DNA of 64,000 nt from Parasutterella muris (GTDB lineage Bacteria; Pseudomonadota; Gammaproteobacteria; Burkholderiales; Burkholderiaceae_F), in assembly GCF_943193095.1 (NCBI RefSeq), contig NZ_CALPCV010000010.1, positions 1 through 64,000 of the forward strand. The letters run 5' to 3'. Position numbers and translations under genes: made by a program. Positions 15,296-23,587 of this stretch are shown one piece after another. Below the pieces are notes generated by a model that was not told the origin of the DNA, made no database searches, and saw only the letters and a list, made by a program, of their open reading frames with translations. How positions within the stretch are numbered: position 1 is the first letter of the stretch; every line of letters starts with the position of its first letter.

Positions 15296-17128
15296 ATGAC
15301 AGCCGAAAATTCCATAGAACCCAGGGTGCTTCCCGACCTGCTCAGAAGAAACATCCGAATTCGTCCCGATAAAGTCGCTTACCGCGAATTTGACGCCAAA
15401 ACCAACGCTTGGGTCACAATGACCTGGAAGGAGTTTGGAGACGGTGTGATGCGCTGGAGAAAAGCGCTTGCCGCTTCCGGCCTGAAGCAAGGCGATCATG
15501 CGGCTATACTGATGCCCAATTCCACCACCGCCGCGCTCGCTGATCTCTCGCTTCTGAGCTCGGGCCTGGTCCCGGTGCCGCTGCACGCGGTCGACACCCC
15601 GGCGTCAAGCGCATTCATTCTGAATAACTCGGAAGCAAAAATCCTTTTTGTCCCGCGCACGCTGCGCTGGAACGCGATGCTCAACGCCGAGCGCGACTAC
15701 CCTAATCTGAAAGCGGTCATCACTTCCGGAGAAGATGCCGATACGGCTGATAAAGATTCTCCCGTTCCGGTCTATAACCTCTCTGATTGGCTTAACGCGG
15801 GCAGCGGCACTGAGATCGAAGACCCGTACATTGATTCCGAAAGTCTTGCCGCCATTGTGTACACATCCGGTACCACCGGCAAACCCAAAGGCGTCATGCT
15901 GACGCACGGCAACATATTTGCCAACACGATCGGCATTTCCAACGCACTCGATATGGGGCCGGATGATGTGTTCCTTTCTTTCCTGCCGTTCTCGCACACC
16001 TTCGAAAGAACCGTCACCATCTATAACGCGCTGAATCTTGGCGCAGAGGTCGGATTCGCCCGTTCCGTGCTCAAGCTGCCGGAAGATCTTCAGATCATTC
16101 GCCCCACGATCTTCGTTGCGGTTCCCCGAGTCTTTGAACAGTTCTACAACAAGATCAAACATTCGTTAAGAAACAAAGGCGGATTTACTGCTTCTCTTGC
16201 TGATCAGGCCGAGATTATCGGCTGGAGAAAGTTCTGCAAAGAAAACGATCTGGCCATTCCCTCTTCCTCCTACTCTTGGATGGACAAATTCCTAGCGCCC
16301 TACATCCTGCCCAAATTCAGCGAACAGATTCTCAAGCTCTTTGGCGGCCGCCTGAGAACCGCGGTCGCGGGCGGCGCCGCGCTGAATAACGCAATCGGCC
16401 ACTTCTTCTGCGGCATGGGTATCGATATCAGACAGGGGTACGGTCTCACAGAAACCGCCCCTGTGATTTCCGTCAATCGTCAGGGCGCTAACAATCCGAC
16501 AACCGTCGGAGAACCGCTTGAAAAAATCGAAGTACGCCTTGGTGATATGGATGAGCTTCAGGTGAGAGGACCCTCGGTCATGAAGGGTTACTGGAAACGT
16601 CCCGAAGCGACCACAGAGGCCTTTACCTCAGACGGTTGGTTCCGCACCGGAGATCAGGCAGAGCTCTCGGACGCCGGACGCATCCGAATCAAGGGCCGTA
16701 TCAAGGAAATCATTGTGACTTCGACCGGAGAAAAAATCTCGCCGACTGACTTGGAGCTCGCTATACAGACAGACCCGCTCTTTGAACAGGTCATGGCCGT
16801 CGGTGAAGGCCGTCCCTTTATTACAGCTCTTGCTGTCGTAAACGAAAAAGAATGGGAACATTTTGCCGCAGAGCACGGTATTGATCCGAAGGACGACAGC
16901 GCAATGATGCGCCGAGACATTCGAATGGCCGCCCTGAAGCGCCTGAAGAAAGCCGCCGCGAATTTCCCGCAGTACGGAATTCCGCGAAATGTCCGCCTCC
17001 TTCGTGAGGGCTGGAATGTGGATAACGGCGCGCTGACAGTCACTATGAAGCTGCGCCGCCCCATCATTAAAGAGCGTCTTGCGGCGGAAATTGAAGAACT
17101 CTATACGGTTCCTCAAAACAAACCCTAA
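15296..17128 (+). CDS. Long-chain acyl-CoA synthetase (AMP-forming), second of a tandem pair
   Basis: A 610-residue paralogue of the preceding gene, with the same order of motifs: YTSGTTGKPKGVMLTHGN near residue 192, QGYGLTETAPVISVNR near residue 380, GWFRTGDQAEL and, near the end, NGALTVTMKLRRP. The two proteins are similar throughout but clearly diverged, for example in the linker around residues 290-345 where this copy has ILPKFSEQILKLFGGR. This is therefore an old tandem duplication, perhaps with different chain-length preferences. The start ATG follows the upstream stop directly, implying translational coupling. A bidirectional terminator lies 35 bases after the stop. Confidence 0.92.
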   Translation: MTAENSIEPRVLPDLLRRNIRIRPDKVAYREFDAKTNAWVTMTWKEFGDGVMRWRKALAASGLKQGDHAAILMPNSTTAALADLSLLSSGLVPVPLHAVDTPASSAFILNNSEAKILFVPRTLRWNAMLNAERDYPNLKAVITSGEDADTADKDSPVPVYNLSDWLNAGSGTEIEDPYIDSESLAAIVYTSGTTGKPKGVMLTHGNIFANTIGISNALDMGPDDVFLSFLPFSHTFERTVTIYNALNLGAEVGFARSVLKLPEDLQIIRPTIFVAVPRVFEQFYNKIKHSLRNKGGFTASLADQAEIIGWRKFCKENDLAIPSSSYSWMDKFLAPYILPKFSEQILKLFGGRLRTAVAGGAALNNAIGHFFCGMGIDIRQGYGLTETAPVISVNRQGANNPTTVGEPLEKIEVRLGDMDELQVRGPSVMKGYWKRPEATTEAFTSDGWFRTGDQAELSDAGRIRIKGRIKEIIVTSTGEKISPTDLELAIQTDPLFEQVMAVGEGRPFITALAVVNEKEWEHFAAEHGIDPKDDSAMMRRDIRMAALKRLKKAAANFPQYGIPRNVRLLREGWNVDNGALTVTMKLRRPIIKERLAAEIEELYTVPQNKP

Positions 17129-17163
17129 ATTAACCCAACGGTGCGGTCCTGTCAGGCCGCCCT

Positions 17164-17202
17164 AAAAATAACGGCAGCCTCGCGGACTGCCGTTATTTTT
17201 TT
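17164..17202. terminator. Bidirectional terminator between acyl-CoA synthetase and cysE
   Basis: A 14-base-pair perfect inverted repeat (17164-17177 with 17187-17200) with a 9-base loop has A and T tails on either side. It serves the convergent genes on both strands. Confidence 0.9.
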
Positions 17203-17233
17203 ACTTCTCGTGTAATACAAAGACTTAATCGTC

Positions 17234-17923
17234 TTATTTTGCTGAGCTCTTTTCCAGCGCTTCTATTCTTGCCTGCTGTTCCGCAAGCTTTGCTTCCATT
17301 TGCTTGAGCTTCAGCACATACGGGTCTTCCTCATTGGCGACGATACCGTAGGCGGCAAGCCGAACCTGAGCTTTTGCATCTTCGACCGCTTTTTTCTCGG
17401 CGCTCTTTTTCTTATCGACAATTCGTGCCGGATTACCAACCGCGGTTGAATTAGCCGGAAGCGGCTTAATCACCACAGCGTTGCTGCCGATACGGCAGTT
17501 ATCGCCGACTTCGAAGCCGCCAAGCACTTTGGCGCCCGCGCCGATAATACAGTTGCGTCCGATCGTCGGATGACGCTTCGTCCCACTCTCAAGGGACGTA
17601 CCGCCGAGGGTCACACTGTGATAAATCGTGCAGTCATCACCTACTTCAGCGGTCTCGCCGATCACGACGCCCATCCCGTGGTCGATCAGCACTCTGTCTC
17701 CGATCTTAGCTGCCGGATGAATCTCAATCCCGGTTAAAAACCGACTGACCTGCGAGAGCCAGCGGGCGCAGACGCGCCAATTCTTCTGCCACAGCCAATG
17801 AGAGACGCGATGCGCCATCACGGCATGAAGCCCCGGATAACACAGCAGTACTTCCCATTTGGAATGCGCCGCCGGGTCTCGTTCATAAATTGAGTCTACG
17901 TCTCCCTTGATTCTGCTGAACAT
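17234..17923 (-). CDS. cysE: Serine O-acetyltransferase
   Basis: CysE acetylates serine with acetyl-CoA, the first step of cysteine synthesis in the cytoplasm. The 229-residue protein has the N-terminal helical domain (YPGLHAVMAHRVSHWLW) and the left-handed beta-helix hexapeptide repeats. The active-site region reads IDHGMGVVIGETAEVGDD and is followed by YHSVTLGGTSLESGTKRHP. It lacks the long N-terminal domain of enteric CysE (about 270 residues) and ends in a predicted coiled tail (LKQMEAKLAEQQARIEALEKS). AAGGA six bases before the ATG sets the start. The gene begins 8 bases after trmJ and is probably co-transcribed with it. Confidence 0.95.
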   Translation of the reverse strand: MFSRIKGDVDSIYERDPAAHSKWEVLLCYPGLHAVMAHRVSHWLWQKNWRVCARWLSQVSRFLTGIEIHPAAKIGDRVLIDHGMGVVIGETAEVGDDCTIYHSVTLGGTSLESGTKRHPTIGRNCIIGAGAKVLGGFEVGDNCRIGSNAVVIKPLPANSTAVGNPARIVDKKKSAEKKAVEDAKAQVRLAAYGIVANEEDPYVLKLKQMEAKLAEQQARIEALEKSSAK

Positions 17924-17931
17924 GCTTTTCC

Positions 17932-18723
17932 TTACTTGTTTCTTTGAGTTTTTCTGCCGGCTCTTTCTTCCCTCGGGCAGATAATTGCCCCGCAGATACC
18001 TCTTAGCATATCGACATCTGAGGACGAAAGCCCCGATCTCGACAAGATTCTTCTGAGTTTCGGCATCATAAATTTGGGCTGCTGCGGATTAAGCGCCCCG
18101 CAGCTGATCATCGCTTTTTCCAAGTGCTCAAAGAGTCCTTCGATCGCTTCAACTTTGGCGGGCTCTTCATCTTCAAAACGATGCGCATGCGCGTCAAGCG
18201 CCCTTCCGCGAAGCGTCTGCTGAAGCTGATACGCCGTGACCTGCACAGCCTGAGCTAAATTAAGAGAATCGCACTCGGGATTGGCGGGTATCGCCGTACA
18301 GAGCTGACAGAGCTCCATCTCCTCATTCGTGAGACCGCTTCTCTCAGTGCCGAATACAAAAGCGATCTCAGCGTCCTCAAATCGCTCCAGACGATCGCGA
18401 ACCTCCTCGCAGCTGCTCTGAAGATCTTTAAGCGGAGGTCCGTATTCACGGTCATAGCCGGACAGCGCACAGGCAAAAGAGACACCGTCAAGCGCTTCAA
18501 GCAGTGTCGGAGCGGACACGCTCTTTTTCAGAACGTCGGCCGCGTGCGTTGAAAATGCGAGCGCGTCTGCGTTCTCCCGATAATCCTCATGACGGGGATT
18601 GACAACATAAAGCCGATCAAAACCCATGGTCTTGATCGCCCGAGCGGCGGCTCCGATATTGCCCGGGTGACTCGGAGAAACAAGGATGAAACGGATCCGC
18701 CCGCCGTGAGTGACAAATTCCAT
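17932..18723 (-). CDS. trmJ: tRNA (cytidine/uridine-32-2'-O)-methyltransferase TrmJ
   Basis: TrmJ methylates the 2'-hydroxyl of nucleotide 32 in several tRNAs using S-adenosylmethionine. The 263-residue protein shows the three SPOUT motifs of the TrmH class in order: SPSHPGNIGAAARAIKTMGF at residues 14-33, IAFVFGTERSGLTNEE near residue 120, and IPANPECDSLNLAQAVQV near residue 147, which together form the knotted cofactor site. A C-terminal helical extension of about 85 residues is typical of TrmJ. AGG six bases before the ATG supports the start. It is divergent from suhB with an 80-base gap holding both promoters, and precedes cysE. Confidence 0.93.
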   Translation of the reverse strand: MEFVTHGGRIRFILVSPSHPGNIGAAARAIKTMGFDRLYVVNPRHEDYRENADALAFSTHAADVLKKSVSAPTLLEALDGVSFACALSGYDREYGPPLKDLQSSCEEVRDRLERFEDAEIAFVFGTERSGLTNEEMELCQLCTAIPANPECDSLNLAQAVQVTAYQLQQTLRGRALDAHAHRFEDEEPAKVEAIEGLFEHLEKAMISCGALNPQQPKFMMPKLRRILSRSGLSSSDVDMLRGICGAIICPREERAGRKTQRNK

Positions 18724-18803
18724 ATATTGCCTGTGGTTGCGTTAAAATCGCATACTAGTTTAAAGCACCTATTTCGGTGCATCCGATTCTTACAGAGGTT
18801 TAA

Positions 18804-19730
18804 ATGGCAGTTACTAATAAGCCCGCAGCCAAGCCGCAGCGCGCGAAATCCGGTGCGGGCAAGCGCTCCGCTTCCGCTAAGACAAAAGAACGGTCCGCAG
18901 AAAAAAAATTGTTCAGACCTGCTCCGACAATGCCGATGCAGAACAGCGGCATGCTTAACATCGCGATTAAAGCAGCAAGAGAAGCTGCCCGCATTCAGAT
19001 GATGGCTTTCCGCGACAGAACCCGCCTGCACATCACGAACAAGGCCGCAGGCGATTATGTCACCGAGGTTGATAAGGAATGCGAACGCGTCATTACCGAA
19101 ACCATTAAAACGGCTTTCCCGAATCATGCGATCCTCGGTGAGGAAAGCGGAGAAAGCGGTACTGTCGGCGCTGAATATCTCTGGGTTGTCGATCCGCTTG
19201 ACGGAACCACTAATTTCATCCACGGCATCGACGTTTTTGCCGTTTCCATCGCGCTTCTCAAAGACGGAGTTCCTCAGTGCGGCGTCGTTTATGATGCCAA
19301 CCGCAACCAGCTCTTTACCGCTGAGAAAGGCAAAGGCGCTTACCTGGACGAACGCAGAATCCGCGTTTCCAGTCTGACTTCTATTCAGGATGCGCTGGTC
19401 GCAACCGGTTTCCCGTTCCGTGAAGGTGACGATTACGGCGCCTACATGGAAACCATGAAGAAAATGATGGAAAACACCTGCGGCCTCAGAAGATGCGGCT
19501 CCGCTGCCCTGGATTTATGCTGGACCGCCTGCGGCCGCTTCGACGGTTACTGGGAAAAAGGAATCAAGATTTGGGATATCGCCGCAGGAGCTTTGATCGC
19601 TCGTGAAGCCGGCGCCATCGTGACCGATTTCTCCGGCGAGGGCGATTACCTCTCCAAGGGCGAAATCGTTGCCGCGACACCGAAGGTCTATGCCGATATG
19701 ATGAAAGTCATCAGACCTCAGTCCGAGTAA
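18804..19730 (+). CDS. suhB: Inositol monophosphatase family protein SuhB, with basic N-terminal extension
   Basis: SuhB-type proteins dephosphorylate inositol phosphates. In Escherichia coli SuhB also joins the rRNA antitermination complex. The catalytic core shows GEESGESG, then DPLDGTTNFIHG and WDIAAGALIAREAGA, all metal and phosphate ligands of the family. The 308-residue protein is longer than the usual 265 or so. Its first 45 residues are a lysine/arginine/alanine-rich, low-complexity stretch before MLNIAIKAAREAARI, where family members normally begin. AGAGGT seven bases before ATG 18804 supports this long start. The gene diverges from trmJ and is followed by a terminator before mutS. 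Confidence 0.93.
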   Translation: MAVTNKPAAKPQRAKSGAGKRSASAKTKERSAEKKLFRPAPTMPMQNSGMLNIAIKAAREAARIQMMAFRDRTRLHITNKAAGDYVTEVDKECERVITETIKTAFPNHAILGEESGESGTVGAEYLWVVDPLDGTTNFIHGIDVFAVSIALLKDGVPQCGVVYDANRNQLFTAEKGKGAYLDERRIRVSSLTSIQDALVATGFPFREGDDYGAYMETMKKMMENTCGLRRCGSAALDLCWTACGRFDGYWEKGIKIWDIAAGALIAREAGAIVTDFSGEGDYLSKGEIVAATPKVYADMMKVIRPQSE

Positions 19731-19750
19731 TTTTTTTATTTGCATTTATC

Positions 19751-19783
19751 AAGAACCTTCTGCAGTATTAGAAGGTTCTTTGT
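19751..19783 (+). terminator. Rho-independent terminator of suhB
   Basis: AAGAACCTTCT (19751-19761) pairs perfectly with AGAAGGTTCTT (19770-19780) across an 8-base loop, followed by TGTTTATT. Confidence 0.8.
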
Positions 19784-19804
19784 TTATTCAGAGAGACGTT
19801 TCAT

Positions 19805-22435
19805 ATGTCCGCTCAGTCCATCCGATTCGAAGATATTGACGAAAACCAGCTGCTCAGCTTCACACCGGCGATGAGACAGTTCGTCGAAATTAAGCAGGCC
19901 AACCCCGGACTGCTCATTCTCTATCGCATGGGGGATTTTTACGAAACGTTTTTTGACGATGCGGAAACCGTGCACCGCACACTCGGGCTGACACTGACTT
20001 CAAGAAGCGCGCTCGTGAGCGGAGCGCGCATTCCGATGGCGGGCATTCCGTATACAACTCTTGATCAGTACCTGCTTCGCCTCGTAAATCAGGGCTTCAG
20101 CGTCGGCATCTGCGAACAAATCGGCGTACCGGGCAAGGGCACTATGGATCGGAAACTGGTCCGCACGATTACGCCCGGAACCCTTACCGATGAAAGCCTT
20201 CTGAGCGAGAGAAGCGAAAGCTGTCTTCTGGCTCTCTATGCTTCCGGGAAAAAAGGCAAGATCGGTCTGTCCTGGATGATTATTTCTTCAGGCGTTTTCA
20301 AAGCGATCGAAACCGACGAAAGCGCGCTGATGAGCGAGATCGAACGCATCAATCCCTCGGAAATCCTGATTCCCGATTCCATGAGGGACACCGCGGAAAG
20401 AGTCTTTCCGGACAGAAGCGTGACGGCGCTTCCCGACTGGCACTTTGATCGGGTGCGGGCAGAAAAAACGCTGCTGTCGCAGTTCGGAACATCGACCCTG
20501 GAGCCTTTCGGCATCAGCGACTCTGATCTCTTAATCACTGCGGCGGGCGTTGTCGCCGAGTATGCCCGCGGAACGCAGGGTACTGAGCTCACGCACATCA
20601 CCGGCATCGTCCGTGAAACAGACAGCGAGCACCTCGGTTTGGATGCGGCAAGCCGCCGCAATCTGGAAATCTCCCGCACGCTGCGGGGAGAACAAACCAA
20701 TACCCTGCTCTCGACGCTGGATCACTGCAAAACCGCGATGGGCAGCAGAAGACTGCTCTCATGGCTCACATCACCGGCAAGCGCTCAGAAAACCGCATCG
20801 GCTCGAAGCGACGCGATCGAAATTCTGCTTGAGTCGATGCTTGAATTGGAAAATATTCAGGACTTCTTAAAGTCCATACCGGATTTTGAAAGAACCGCGA
20901 CACGAATCGCGCTATCGAGCGTCAAGCCGCGTGAGCTCGCCTCTCTCAGAGACTGCATCCCGTCTCTAAATGTCCTGACGGAGAATATTCAGAAACTTGC
21001 CGCGCCGCTGCTTGCGAACACCGCTGAGAAACTGCCGCTTCCTCAGAGTCTCTACGATCTGCTCGACAAGTCAATCAAAAAAGAACCCAATACGTTTATC
21101 CGGGACGGGGGCGTCATCGCCGAAGGCTACAGCGCAGAGCTTGACGACCTTCGAGCAATCAAAGATCACGGCGGCAAATTCCTTGTCGAATATGAAGCCA
21201 AAGAAAAGGAAAGAACCGGGATCCCTACTCTGCGTGTGGAGTTTAACTCGGTTCACGGCTACTTTATCGAAGTCTCTAAGGCACAGATCGATAAAGTACC
21301 CGACAACTACCGAAGACGTCAGACGCTGAAAAACGTTGAACGCTACATCACGCCCGAATTAAAAGAATTTGAGGATAAAGCGGTCAGCGCCGAAGAGCGT
21401 TCAAAAGCGCTTGAAAAGCAGCTTTTCGATGAAGTCGTTGAAGAGTGCAAAAAGTACGTCACCGAACTCTTTGAGTCCGCGCACGCGGTGAGTGTTCTTG
21501 ACGCGCTCTCGTCGCTTGCGACACACGCCGACCTTTATCGCTGGGTGAAGCCTGAATTCACACTCAATCCCGGCATCGATATCAAAGGCGCCAGACACCC
21601 AGTGGTGGAACGCACCATTGAGAACTACGTGCCTAATGACTGCGAGCTGTCCGCACAGAGAAAGCTGCACATCATCACCGGTCCGAACATGGGCGGTAAA
21701 TCAACCTATATGCGCTCTATCGCGCTGATTGTGCTGCTTGCCTACAGCGGAAGCTTTGTGCCTGCGGATTATGCGGAGATCGGACTGATTGATAAGATTC
21801 TGACACGCATCGGCGCGGCCGACGACTTAGTGCGCGGACTCTCGACATTCATGGTGGAGATGACCGAAACCGCTTCTATTCTTCGTCAGGCGACGGATCG
21901 CAGTCTAGTGCTGATGGATGAAGTGGGCCGAGGCACATCGACTTTTGACGGTTTGTCGCTTGCCGCCGCCATTGCTGAGGATCTGGCCGTCAATCGTCAG
22001 TGCTTCACGCTTTTTGCGACGCATTATTTCGAGCTGACGCAGCTGGAAAAAACCGTGCCGAACGTTGTCAACATGCACGTCGCGGCTGCAGAAACCAACC
22101 GCGACATCGTATTTCTGCACGAAATCCGTGAAGGAGCCGCTAACCAGAGCTACGGCATCGCTGTGGCAAAACTTGCCGGAATTCCGAGAAATGTCATTCG
22201 CGGCGCATCAAAAGTTTTAGAAAAATTGGAAGAGAGGGCCGCTCAGACCGATGATCGGCAGCTCGACTTGTTCTGCGCACCGGCTGAACCTCAGTTCGAG
22301 CCGGCTGCGGAAAAAGAAACGGAGCTCAATGAGCTCCTTGATAAGATCGAAGATATCGATCTGGATGATTTATCGCCGCGTCAGGCTTGGGAAGCGCTTG
22401 CTGAGCTTCAGAAAACCGCGAAACAGTTCCGATAA
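19805..22435 (+). CDS. mutS: DNA mismatch repair protein MutS
   Basis: MutS recognises mismatches and, with ATP and MutL, starts repair. The 876-residue protein has the usual length. The mismatch-binding Phe-x-Glu is seen in MGDFYETFFDDAE near residue 40. The ABC-type ATPase has the Walker A motif GPNMGGKSTYMRS near residue 627, the Walker B motif LVLMDEVGRGTSTFDG near residue 700, and the ATHYFELTQL switch. The C-terminal tail (ELNELLDKIEDIDLDDLSPRQAWEALAELQ) is the typical tetramerisation/beta-clamp end. It stands alone on the plus strand and converges with the FKBP gene after a gap of only 9 bases without a terminator between them. Confidence 0.97.
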   Translation: MSAQSIRFEDIDENQLLSFTPAMRQFVEIKQANPGLLILYRMGDFYETFFDDAETVHRTLGLTLTSRSALVSGARIPMAGIPYTTLDQYLLRLVNQGFSVGICEQIGVPGKGTMDRKLVRTITPGTLTDESLLSERSESCLLALYASGKKGKIGLSWMIISSGVFKAIETDESALMSEIERINPSEILIPDSMRDTAERVFPDRSVTALPDWHFDRVRAEKTLLSQFGTSTLEPFGISDSDLLITAAGVVAEYARGTQGTELTHITGIVRETDSEHLGLDAASRRNLEISRTLRGEQTNTLLSTLDHCKTAMGSRRLLSWLTSPASAQKTASARSDAIEILLESMLELENIQDFLKSIPDFERTATRIALSSVKPRELASLRDCIPSLNVLTENIQKLAAPLLANTAEKLPLPQSLYDLLDKSIKKEPNTFIRDGGVIAEGYSAELDDLRAIKDHGGKFLVEYEAKEKERTGIPTLRVEFNSVHGYFIEVSKAQIDKVPDNYRRRQTLKNVERYITPELKEFEDKAVSAEERSKALEKQLFDEVVEECKKYVTELFESAHAVSVLDALSSLATHADLYRWVKPEFTLNPGIDIKGARHPVVERTIENYVPNDCELSAQRKLHIITGPNMGGKSTYMRSIALIVLLAYSGSFVPADYAEIGLIDKILTRIGAADDLVRGLSTFMVEMTETASILRQATDRSLVLMDEVGRGTSTFDGLSLAAAIAEDLAVNRQCFTLFATHYFELTQLEKTVPNVVNMHVAAAETNRDIVFLHEIREGAANQSYGIAVAKLAGIPRNVIRGASKVLEKLEERAAQTDDRQLDLFCAPAEPQFEPAAEKETELNELLDKIEDIDLDDLSPRQAWEALAELQKTAKQFR

Positions 22436-22444
22436 ATCGAGACC

Positions 22445-22966
22445 TTATTCGATATCTTTGCGCGTCACATCCGCGACCTGAAGGAAGTCCGGCATCATTT
22501 CCGAGGATTCCATTTCTTCGACTTCCTCAGGTGTGGCTTTCTCAACCTTCAAAACCTTGATGATGAACTTGAGCGACCATCCGGCAAGCGGATGGTTGCC
22601 GTCAAGATAAACGCGGTTCTCGTCGCTTCCGATTACCGTATAAATATGTTCGTCTGTCGGGTCGTTGGGAACACCTTCAAGCCTCATCCCCTCTTCCACG
22701 TTGTCACCGAGAAGATTCAGCGGGACCGCCTTAATCAGCTCCGGATCGCTCTCGCCAAACGCGTCTTCAGGCTCCAGCGTAACGTTGACAACATCTCCTT
22801 CTTTCTTGCCCAGGAGTGCTTTTTCCAGAGCCGGAAAAATATCGCCGTGTCCGAAAAGCACCGGGATACCTTCAGCGGGGCCTTTTTCAATTTCTTCGCC
22901 TTTGAGATCGAACATATCGATCTGCAGCCAGGCAACTGTATCCGGACCAATGGTTGTTTGTTCCAT
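22445..22966 (-). CDS. SlyD-like FKBP-type peptidyl-prolyl cis-trans isomerase
   Basis: This 173-residue cytoplasmic protein has the FKBP core split by an insert-in-flap domain. GHGDIFPALEKALLGKKEGD lies near residue 40. The flap segment reads PEDAFGESDPELIKAVPLNLL and the core resumes at VYLDGNHPLAGWSLKFIIKV near residue 118. This is the SlyD/FkpB pattern. SlyD members act as folding chaperones, and some deliver nickel through a histidine-rich tail. Here the tail (EEVEEMESSEMMPDFLQ) is acidic without histidines, so metal delivery is unlikely. It is a single gene on the minus strand, convergent with mutS. Confidence 0.88.
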   Translation of the reverse strand: MEQTTIGPDTVAWLQIDMFDLKGEEIEKGPAEGIPVLFGHGDIFPALEKALLGKKEGDVVNVTLEPEDAFGESDPELIKAVPLNLLGDNVEEGMRLEGVPNDPTDEHIYTVIGSDENRVYLDGNHPLAGWSLKFIIKVLKVEKATPEEVEEMESSEMMPDFLQVADVTRKDIE

Positions 22967-23049
22967 AGTTATCTCTTCTTCTCAGTATTTCAATCGGCCT
23001 ATCCTACGTCCTAAAAACGGCAGGACAGCGCAAAATCCGCTCAGATCGG

Positions 23050-23529
23050 TTATTTCACACAAATTTTGCAGGAGAAACTCTCAAGCTCCATGCACAGAAC
23101 TTCAACCGCCTCTGTCATTTCTTCAGTGAAGTTTTCTTCAATACCCGAATAATGCTTAAAGACAACTTTAAGTCCGTGCGCTTTTTCCTGAGCGTCTTCT
23201 ACAATACGGAGCCGTCCGCTTCCCATGAAACTGCGGTAAGAAAATCCGCTGCGGCAGACCACCACCGGATCGAGATACAGTTTGCCGTCACAGAAAGCGC
23301 TGACAGCTGCACGATCATGTCCGTTTCTCAGAATACTGAGTCTTCTGCCTTCATGAGCGCAGTGACTGTAAAAACGCATTTTTCCGTCTTCAGTCATTTC
23401 ATAGCCGAAGGACATCGGTACGGAGTAAAGCTCTTTGCCGTCATAGAGGCCGTAAGTCACCGCCTGGCAGTGATCAAGGACATCTTTGATTATTCCAATA
23501 TCCGTAACTTCTCGGTCGGTTCTTCTCAT
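23050..23529 (-). CDS. Nim-like pyridoxamine 5'-phosphate oxidase family protein
   Basis: This 159-residue flavin-binding split-barrel protein begins MRRTDREVTDIGIIKDVLDHC, the signature of the Nim/pyridoxamine-oxidase-like family. Further family features are LYSVPMSFGYEM and YSHCAHEGRRLSILR, which in the family line the flavin pocket. Some members reduce 5-nitroimidazoles to amines, but most are of unknown role, so resistance should not be assumed. A frame 10 codons longer opens at 23559, but that ATG is inside the bamC terminator hairpin. AGGTGA before the ATG at 23529 fixes the start. It follows bamC on the same strand and the hairpin between them suggests a separate or read-through transcript. 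Confidence 0.85.
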   Translation of the reverse strand: MRRTDREVTDIGIIKDVLDHCQAVTYGLYDGKELYSVPMSFGYEMTEDGKMRFYSHCAHEGRRLSILRNGHDRAAVSAFCDGKLYLDPVVVCRSGFSYRSFMGSGRLRIVEDAQEKAHGLKVVFKHYSGIEENFTEEMTEAVEVLCMELESFSCKICVK

Positions 23530-23542
23530 AGCTTCACCTAAG

Positions 23543-23570
23543 AAAAAACCGGATAGCATTTATCCGGTTT
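23543..23570 (-). terminator. Rho-independent terminator of bamC
   Basis: The perfect stem AAACCGGATA/TATCCGGTTT (23546-23555 with 23561-23570) has a 5-base loop and runs into six T residues on the minus strand. Confidence 0.88.
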
Positions 23571-23587
23571 GTGTTTTGATTAACTGA

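Noticed and set aside
23050..23529. Nitroimidazole resistance gene nim
   Set aside because: Only the broad family can be seen; most members have no shown resistance role, so the name was not given.
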